DNA from: Stenogyne calaminthoides
Taxonomy: Eukaryota; Streptophyta; Magnoliopsida; Lamiales; Lamiaceae
Reading direction: 5' to 3'
DNA: 64,000 bases
Assembly (NCBI GenBank): GCA_037126765.1
Contig: JBBCBC010000025.1
Location: 11,315,639 to 11,379,638, forward strand
This document shows positions 57,048 through 64,000 of this stretch, one piece after another. How positions within the stretch are numbered: the first letter of the stretch is position 1; each line of letters starts with the position of its first letter. Both the position numbers and the translations under genes were made by a program. The notes beneath the pieces are model-generated. The model was not told the origin of the DNA, did not search any database, and saw nothing but the letters and a program-made list of their open reading frames with translations.

Positions 57048-59073
57048 TGTTGGGAGATGAATTTAATAAAGATTGATTTTGATTAGATCCCAAAACCCCT
57101 GAGTATGACATGTTCAGGATAATCTTGATAGTTGAGTCAGGATTCAGTTTTTAAGAGTATTCAGGATGTTATCTGCAAAATGTATAGTCAGCAGATATAG
57201 ATCAGGATAGGTTCTGAAGACTCAGTAAGTTTCTGAAGAAACTTAAGTTTCAGTATGAAACTGAAGTTTACGAAAGTTTCAAAGATGAAACCGAGAATCA
57301 AGACTCAAGATGAAACTACGAATCAAGACTCAAGATGAAACCGAGAAATCAAGACTTCGGTGGAGAAATCGAAAAATGAACACTTCAAAGATGAAAGACT
57401 CAAGATATCACCAAGATATCCGTGAAGACTCGTAAGACTCAAGACTTAGAAGACCTCAAGACTCGTAAGACTCAAGACTAAGAAGACTCAAGACTCAAGA
57501 CCTCAAGACTCGAAGAAGACGAAGATCCTCAAGACTCGTAAGACTCAAGACACGTAAGACAAAAGACGTAAGATCAAGACCAATGATATGAAGGCCACGA
57601 AGAATTATCAAGACTCAAGAATAAATCTTGAATGCTCAGTATAAACCTGAATCTTCCGAGGCACTGAAAAAATCTATCTGAAGGATTCAATACTGAGAAG
57701 AACGCGATTACTTAGAAAAATAGATATTGCCCAAGACATTCAAATGCAGACAAAAGGAACTAAGACAAAGTGTTGTTAAGGTTATATCACTCAGAGATAG
57801 TAACCAAAAAGAGTCGTTGAAGTTGTCTACCTTTAATTGGAGACAAAAGTAAAAAAGAGGAAGACAAAGATGTACCTTCATCGACATCGACAATGACAGT
57901 CATCTGAAACATGTCAGTAGTACTATGTTCCAGACTGCAAAAAGTGTTGACCGACTACATGAAAGGTTATTGCCTAAAACGTGCTAGGGAGTGTCAAACC
58001 CTAAATATAGCCGTTCTTCACACACCATAAGAGGAAACTCACGAAGCTATCTCTTCCAACGGATAGTTTTTCAAGAGTGACCTTGGTGCGCTTTTATAAA
58101 TACTTGTGACCATCTACATTGAAGGTTACGGGAAATTTGTAAGCAACTCAAGAGCTCAAACTTATTATTGCAAGTTGAAGCACTCGAAAACCCAAGAATT
58201 TCCCAAGTGCTTTATATCGAAGAGAGCTCATTCCACTAAGCCTAGCTTGATAAGATATATCCAGAGCTTAGTCGAGATATCCTAGCCTTTGTATTGTTCT
58301 TAATTGTAATGGATATCTCATCCTAGTTGGAAACCAACCAAGAAACCCCAAACCCTTTGTAAGGTAGTTTGAGTGTGATTGTTGGTGAGATTGGAGTTGT
58401 AAAGAGTTAAACTACATTGAGGTAGAAAAGCTCTAGTGAAAATAGTAAAATCTTGGATAGTAAACTTGTGTGTGTTTTGAGTTAGTAAAAAACCTTAGCT
58501 CAAAATAGAAATTAGTAAATTATAAGAGGTCGTTAAAATAGGAAGATTAGTGAAGGAGAGATCAAGGAGAGTGGACGTAGGAGCTTGAGTCTCTAAACCA
58601 CTATAACTTGCTGTGTTCTTTGCTTTCTGTTTTGCTTTGATTAACTGTTGCATTACTTTGAATTGAAAGCATATTTTCACTGATACTCAGTTGGAATCAA
58701 TCCACTATAGTTGAATCTGAACTGAATCACAACCTAATCACTATTCCATTAAAAAGGAAGTCTTTTCAGCAAAAGCATAAAAACGAGTATAAACTTAGGG
58801 CCAACCATTCCGCACATCTGAGTAAGCTTTTCAAGCAAACTCAGTAACTCTGAAAACTCAGGATCAGTTGGGATTATCTGAGGTATCTAAAAGCAGCTCA
58901 GGATCACTGTCTCAGGTAGACTTTGACTCAGGGCGATTTGTGCTTCTCAGGACCAAATCATCAGGACAACCTAACCCAAGCTGACCTCAGTAAAGAAAAG
59001 TTTTAAAAACACTGAACACTTGTATTCCCCCCCCCATACACATATGTAAGACTCGTTTGCACCGGGACCAACA
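57048..59073 (+). repeat. 3' LTR of element A
   Basis: Same ends as the 5' LTR. Positions 57264-57635 contain no CAG or CTG at all, although the matching part of the 5' LTR (34144-34498) has over 30. Right of about 58600 CAG/CTG words are normal. TATA at 58093-58102. Confidence 0.93.
57424..57570 (+). repeat. LTR minisatellite, CAG-less form (A 3' LTR)
   Basis: Units read GACTCGTAA and GACTCAAGA in place of GACTCAGAA and GACTCTGAA of the 5' LTR. Confidence 0.85.
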
Positions 59074-59672
59074 GTTGTCTTTTCTGATACCTAATCTGCT
59101 GATCAGGTTGAGGTCTCTTCAGAAGAACTGGGTTCTTCTGTTGATTCCTCGGTTGATGCTTGATCAATTGGGGTCCATTTATGTTCCCTTTCTGATCTGG
59201 TACTTGCCTTACTTGTTCAGCATGTCTCTTTCCCTTATCTGATACATATTTTACTTTATGTGCATCTTTATTAGAAACTCGTTTGATTACACTTTTCTGA
59301 AGTGAACCAGACGGTGCTTTTGAGAATAGGATGTAGAAGGGTTTTCATACCCAATTCCCTTCTTATTAGTTGACGTACGAAAATAGTTGTTCAGATCTTG
59401 AACTGTCATAGAAGATTTCGTGAAAACCTCTATTTTCTTACGTAAGCTATCCTCAAATTTCTTTATAGACTCTCATGCAGTCGGAAGAGTTCATCAAACT
59501 TAGCTTGTAGAATTTTAAGATCATCAACTTGCTGTTTGTTAATAGCTTAGGCGATCTTTAATCGATTTATCGATCGGAAGAATCGACTTCTCTCGAACTT
59601 CGGTTCTTGATCATTTTACGCAAACAGTTTTCAGCTCGATTTCGATTCAGCGACTTTTCGATATCATTTTCC
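59074..59672 (-). pseudogene. Element B gag-pol spacer, part right of element A
   Basis: Lies between gag (minus, ends 59673) and the insertion of A. Blocks such as VQDLNNYF and a Lys-rich stretch can be read, but frames break; 59500-59670 is rich in CGA/TCG and poor in CAG/CTG. Confidence 0.55.
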
Positions 59673-61277
59673 TTAACAAATTTGAATATTCTTAATCCTT
59701 AGCTTATCGTTTTCAGCTTCCACTATTGTATAAGTGTCTACTGCGTTAGAGAGATCATCAAGCAATTGCTCACTATAGAGCTGCAGGTCAATCTCTCCAG
59801 TAGGAGTGCTTAGCACAGCTGGTGTGGAAACAGAAAGCATAGAAGGTTTAGAAGTTACCTCATATTGGTATTCTTCCTTAGCCATAAGACAGATTTTATC
59901 ATCAGAAGAGAATATCAGATTATCGTAGTTGTAGAAATCATCAGCATTGCTCATCAGGCAGAAGTCTTCTACAGATGAGTATCCTGAATCCTCAGAAGGC
60001 AGATAAGAATCATCAATCCCCTATGTATCAGCAACCATGGCTTTCCTGTCTCTATAACGTTGCTCTCTCCTGTTACGCTTCTCTTCTCTTTCTTTTGGTG
60101 TCAGGTCCGGGCAATCTGCGCTGTAATGACCTGGTTTGTCACAGTTGAAACATGTTCCACGATCCACGGAACTTCTTCTACCAGGTGAGTCATTCCGTCT
60201 ATAGAATCTGTCAGGTGACTTTCCTGTTTGCCTGTAATCTGAATTTCTTCTTTCAGATCTGTTGTCTCTCCTTTCGTCAGATCGATCATCTCTTTTCTTA
60301 TCTTCTCTGCGATCCTCCCTATGATCATCCCTTCGGTCATCCGATCTGGTTCTTTCTTGTGATCTGTCAGTTGGCCTTCTATTTCTTCCTCTGCTGTTTT
60401 GATAATCTCTGTAGAATCTTCGATATTTACCCAGTTGAATGTTGGATTTTTCAAGTTTTCTGGTCAGCAAAGCAATTTGTTCCGTCTGACTTATGATATT
60501 TCCAACTGGTTCGGTAGATTTTGAGTTGCTGCCAGTTGCTTTGAATGCAACAACTTTTGATGTGGTAGGAGTGGCTTCGGCAGGCGACTCATCGTCTTCT
60601 TCTTGCCATCGTTCAATCAGATCAAACTCATGGGCTTTAAGACTCAGAAACAGGTTGCTTGGCTTCATCTTAGCAATATCTTGACAATCCTTTATCACTG
60701 TAACTTTCATATCCCACTTCTTTGTTAGAGATCTCAAGATCTTGTAGTTAATGTCTTTGTCTAACATTTCTCGTCCTAGTTCCTGTAGCTTGTTGACTGA
60801 TATGGTGATTCTTCCATCGAGATGATTGATGGTTTCATTTGGCAGCATCTTATGTTTCTCAAACTTCACCAGTTTGGCTTGCAGTCTACTGTCTTTAATC
60901 AGATCATTTCCTTCACACTTTTTAGCAAGTGTATCCCACATCTGTTTGGCTGTCTTGAGATACTTGATCTTTTCACGTGTGATCTTATCCATTGTTTTCA
61001 TGATTATGTATCTCGCAACCGTATCCAGAGTTGACAGCTTCCTTTCTTCAGAATCCATCAGAACTGGACTCTTCCTGATTCGAGTGCCAACTGGAAAATC
61101 TGGGTCACCACCTTCAGCTGGATTGTTGTGGTAGATGAGGATTGATCCTTGTTCTAGAACTTCCATCATCCTGTTGCTGATGGCTCCCAGATGGTTGCTC
61201 ATAATTATGGTCCAATCTGCATATTCATCAATAGAAAACTTTGGAAGATCATGATACATGCCGGATGTGTTATCCAT
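59673..61277 (-). CDS. gag of element B with in-frame TAG and extension
   Basis: 418 codons from ATG 61277 to a TAG (60023-60021), and the same frame continues 116 codons to 59673. The DUF4219/UBN2 domain spans about residues 8-230 (YHDLPKFSIDEYADWTIIM, KQMWDTLAKKCEGND, NYKILRSLTKKWD). Arg/Asp-rich repeats (RSDDRRDDHREDRRED) follow, then an intact zinc knuckle CFNCDKPGHYSADC at about residue 376. Extension: GIDDSYLPSEDSGYSS, acidic. The TAG could be mutation or a read-through site (next base G). Start chosen as the ATG after the primer site leader. Confidence 0.88.
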
Positions 61278-61392
61278 GCTAAGTGAGTTTTAGAAAACAG
61301 ATGAAGTTTAAAAATGTTTTTTCAAGATCTGTTCAAGTGACCACAAAGGTTCTTCCTCAAGAACCGATGGTATTCAAAGCTAGTGGTCCCTA
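61278..61392 (-). other. Leader of element B
   Basis: Short untranslated leader on the minus strand between primer site and gag ATG. It contains TGGTTCTAGGGACCACTAGC; no further signal. Confidence 0.6.
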
Positions 61393-61413
61393 GAACCATT
61401 GCTCTGATACCAC
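61393..61413 (-). other. Primer-binding site of element B (initiator tRNA-Met)
   Basis: TGGTATCAGAGCAATGGTTC on the minus strand, one base inside the 5' LTR. Confidence 0.92.
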
Positions 61414-61414
61414 T

Positions 61415-62993
61415 TGTAGGTCCCGAACGGATTTTGTGAGAGCAGAAGTCCAGAGGGGAGGGGTGAATAGACTTCTGAAAAACTTTTCGTGCGGATCAGG
61501 TGTGAAAACAGGTTTCCTGATCAGAGTGCGGGTGAGTCAGTTTGGACTGATATCCAACTTACTGATTGCCTGATGGCTGATCAGTTTTGTGTCTATCAGT
61601 TTAACTGATTGTGCGGAAGTTAGTTTATACCCGTGTGAAAAACCCAGTTTTAACAAATCAGATTCTCGAGTCTGTTTTCAATCAGTTGACCAAAGAGTCA
61701 AACTGATCAGATCAGTTGCTTGATGCGAACTGATCCTAACTCAGAATATGTAGGCGATTTTAAGCAAAGTCGTGTGCGATAGTGTAAAGCAGTTAAGAGC
61801 AGAAAAATACACACAAGATTTATAGTGGTTCAGACAACCAGTCCTACGTCCACTCTTCCCTATCACAAGGGGCACCAACTTAACCAACTTGGACTTAGTT
61901 TATTGTGTTAGTCCAACACATCACAACCAACAAATATTTATAGAGTTCTCACTCAACCGATCCCAGAAATCATAACTAGAAACCCTAGTCTGAAATCTTG
62001 CTAAAACAAACTTAACCTAACTTTTGGTTTTGGGTAAGATTTGTTGTTGTTCCAACTGGAAATCTATCCTAGTATTTGTGTAGCCTAAAGCTAAAGGATG
62101 AGATTTCTATGCTAAGAACAATGGGATGAACACTTAGAAATAATCTTCAATATTGTGTTCTTCGTGCGGAAATTTTGCTATAGTATGAGCTTCTTGATAA
62201 TTTCCGTGTCTTCACTTTGAAGAGCAATCCCATATTTATAGACCTCGAAATCAAAGAGCCGTTGGAGAGCAATTTGAATTTCCGACTATATTTGGTAGAA
62301 TTGCAGGATTGATGTGACGTGCTTCAGGAACGGCATGGCCGATAGCGTGAATAGTGTCCTTTATAGCCATTTGACTAAGCAGCGCCGAATCCCGTATTGT
62401 CGGCTCCGTTCATACGTGTCTTGCTCTCATTGGTTAACAAGTACACTTTTCAATGTTTGTTCTACCAACTAAAGTTGACATTCTTCTTGTCCAGATTAAC
62501 AACGTATGACTGGTGTAACATCAGTTGATACCTGATGTAAGCTGACCTGATCAGATAAAGCCTGATCAGTCTACCTGATTGAGTCTTCTGGTGCCAGTTG
62601 TCTTAGCTCAACTAGCAGACTCGGCTGATGTAGATCTTCTGGTCTTCTGGTCTTGATCTTCGGGTAGCCATCTGATCTTCAGATCTTCTGAACTTGATCT
62701 TCTTGTCTTCACCTGATCATCTGACTGTCTGTTCATTTGATCTTCTAACCTTGTCTTGTCTTCTGACTCGTCTGGTCTTCTGACTTGTATGTCTTCTGAT
62801 CTTCTGACCTGACCTATACATATTGAGTTCCCCCTCAATATGTGACCTATCTTATACATCAGTTGTTCTATACAATGATTATCAACTTGTCATCTTATAA
62901 CAGGTATTTAAACAACATCAGTCAGCTACCAGGTCTGATTGGTCCTATTATATGTGTTTTGGAACTTTCATCAAAACTCTCAATTTCCCAACA
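61415..62993 (-). repeat. 5' LTR of element B
   Basis: Plus-strand ends TGTAGGTCCC and TTTCCCAACA. TATA box 62242-62233. By eye about 3% different from the 3' LTR. Confidence 0.93.
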
Positions 62994-63167
62994 AAAATTT
63001 AATATGATTTTTTTTTCACTCGTCTCATATGTGATTATTATGTTTCAAGTCATTTCTTAAATTAATTAATATTATACTCAATTAAAAAAAACTTATTACA
63101 AATTTACAAGAATTAAAAATTAATTTTTCTTCCCAATAATAATTGTTATTTTAACTACCAATCGTGG

Positions 63168-63201
<34 letters not shown>

Positions 63202-64000
63202 AAAAGTATGTAGAATTAAAACTTAAATAAAAAGGACTATAGATTCATGAACAAGGACATATATTAAATGTAAGATATATGTATCATTAGATTAAAAAAA
63301 TATTATTTAATAAATTTTAATATAAATTATTGTTTGGGAGATAAGTAAAAAAAACTATAAAAACCAATGTACTACATTACGCATAACATGATAAATATGT
63401 TGATATATTTACATGATTTATGTAATGTGGTCACGAATGAAGCGAAGGTGTTTCTTTTTAATAAAAATGAAGAAATCTCATTATATTTTAAATTCTCATT
63501 TTATTTGGAGAAAATTATTTGAATAATATTTAGTGCATCGTAGAATTTATTTTAGAAATATGTAATAAGATTTTATAGTTAATTACACTTGAACGATAAA
63601 AATCAGAAAGTGTGATAATTGTAAAAAACATCACAAATATTTTCAAATTTATGTTAATATTCTACAATATAATTTATGTAATAAGTTATAAAGATGGAAA
63701 TAAAAATTAAATATACATGATGTTAAAAAATATATATATGAAAATTTTATTGTTATATAAATTAGAATTTTATTGTGAAAATGACATTTTGAGATTAAGG
63801 ATTTGTAATATAGGGACTACACATTTATATGTGAAAATGAGGGCGATATACCATTTTGTAATTGTATCTTGTGTTTCATTATCATTAAAATAGGAAAAAT
63901 GTATTTAATATTTATTTATGATATCATTTACTTCACGTTTGTTTAATTCAAAATAGTGAAAGATGAGACGAAAAACTAGAGTGGAAAAGGGGATAGATGC
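62994..64000. other. Right flanking host DNA, AT-rich with microsatellite and degenerate repeat
   Basis: Begins with the AAAAT duplicate. A TA microsatellite is at 63170-63205. Positions 63790-64000 carry the degenerate repeat also found at 4911-6420 (TGTTTCATTATCATTAAAAT, GGGGATAGATGC). No gene seen. Confidence 0.6.

Larger units (their letters stand above)
33928..59073 (+). mobile_element. Element A: Sirevirus-type Ty1/copia, non-autonomous, carrying element C
   Basis: Plus strand. LTRs 33928-35974 and 57048-59073, perfect flanking GTTGT (33923-33927, 59074-59078). A primer site follows the 5' LTR and a polypurine tract precedes the 3' LTR. Contents: damaged gag (36099-37412), spacer (37413-38560), then an internal deletion that joins the spacer to the last part of RNase H (38632), then an envelope-like ORF (39396-42254 and 55912-56626) split by C. 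Without C it is about 11.5 kb. It shares LTR family and protein identity with D. Confidence 0.93.
8505..62993 (-). mobile_element. Element B: Sirevirus-type Ty1/copia retrotransposon hosting nested elements D and A (which holds C)
   Basis: LTRs at 8505-10079 and 61415-62993 match closely along about 1.58 kb and the block is flanked by AAAAT on both sides (8500-8504, 62994-62998). A primer site for initiator tRNA-Met lies inside the right LTR and a polypurine tract inside the left one, so the element reads on the minus strand. Its own parts are gag (61277-60021), a gag-pol spacer (59954-59074 and 33927-33514), pol (33513-30110), a non-coding region (30109-28071) and an envelope-like ORF (28070-26799 and 12192-10290). 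Removing A and D leaves about 14.7 kb. Confidence 0.93.

Overview
This is plant nuclear DNA, almost certainly from a eudicot, and it is almost entirely transposon. No host protein-coding gene, tRNA, rRNA or CRISPR was found. The plant origin follows from Sirevirus-type Ty1/copia elements, a Tat-type Ty3/gypsy element with an antisense gene, Stowaway-like MITEs and a caulimovirid-like relic. I cannot name the species.

Layout: 1-2830 is an endogenous pararetrovirus-like relic on the minus strand: a last-ORF relic, promoter/poly(A) region, tRNA-Met primer site and the start of a movement protein. 2861-4910 is a solo LTR with a perfect 5-bp target duplication (AATAG). 4911-8504 is AT-rich host DNA: a degenerate tandem repeat, three Stowaway-like MITEs and a palindromic microsatellite. 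8505-62993 is one 54.5-kb block flanked by AAAAT on both sides. It is copia element B (minus strand), swollen by nested insertions. Element D (copia, minus, 12193-26798) lies in B's envelope-like ORF. Element A (copia, plus, 33928-59073, GTTGT on both sides) lies in B's gag-pol spacer. Element C (Tat-type gypsy, minus, 42255-55906, AAAAG on both sides) lies in A's envelope-like ORF. 62994-64000 is host DNA again, ending in the same degenerate repeat seen left of the block.

A, B and D have the Sirevirus plan: long LTRs, initiator-tRNA-Met primer site, gag (UBN2-type plus zinc knuckle), pol (protease, integrase, RT, RNase H), then a long envelope-like ORF before the polypurine tract. A has lost nearly all of pol. 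D and the solo LTR share A's LTR family; B's LTR is a relative. C carries gag, protease, RT, RNase H and integrase, plus an intron-bearing gene on the opposite strand. gag is intact in B and D; every pol and envelope-like ORF is broken, so no element looks autonomous.

The most unusual signal is patchy loss of CAG/CTG trinucleotides. Stretches of one repeat copy have none, while the sister copy has dozens at the same positions, replaced by CGG, CCG, CGA or CAA-like strings. This looks like a sequence-reading or consensus artefact at CHG sites rather than ordinary mutation, but I cannot prove it. It also produces some of the frameshifts and active-site losses. Other notable points are TATA-like promoters ahead of the envelope-like ORFs (one with a likely leader intron), the antisense gene of C, LTR-edge repeats beside a polypurine tract, and an orphan promoter-bearing segment inside B.
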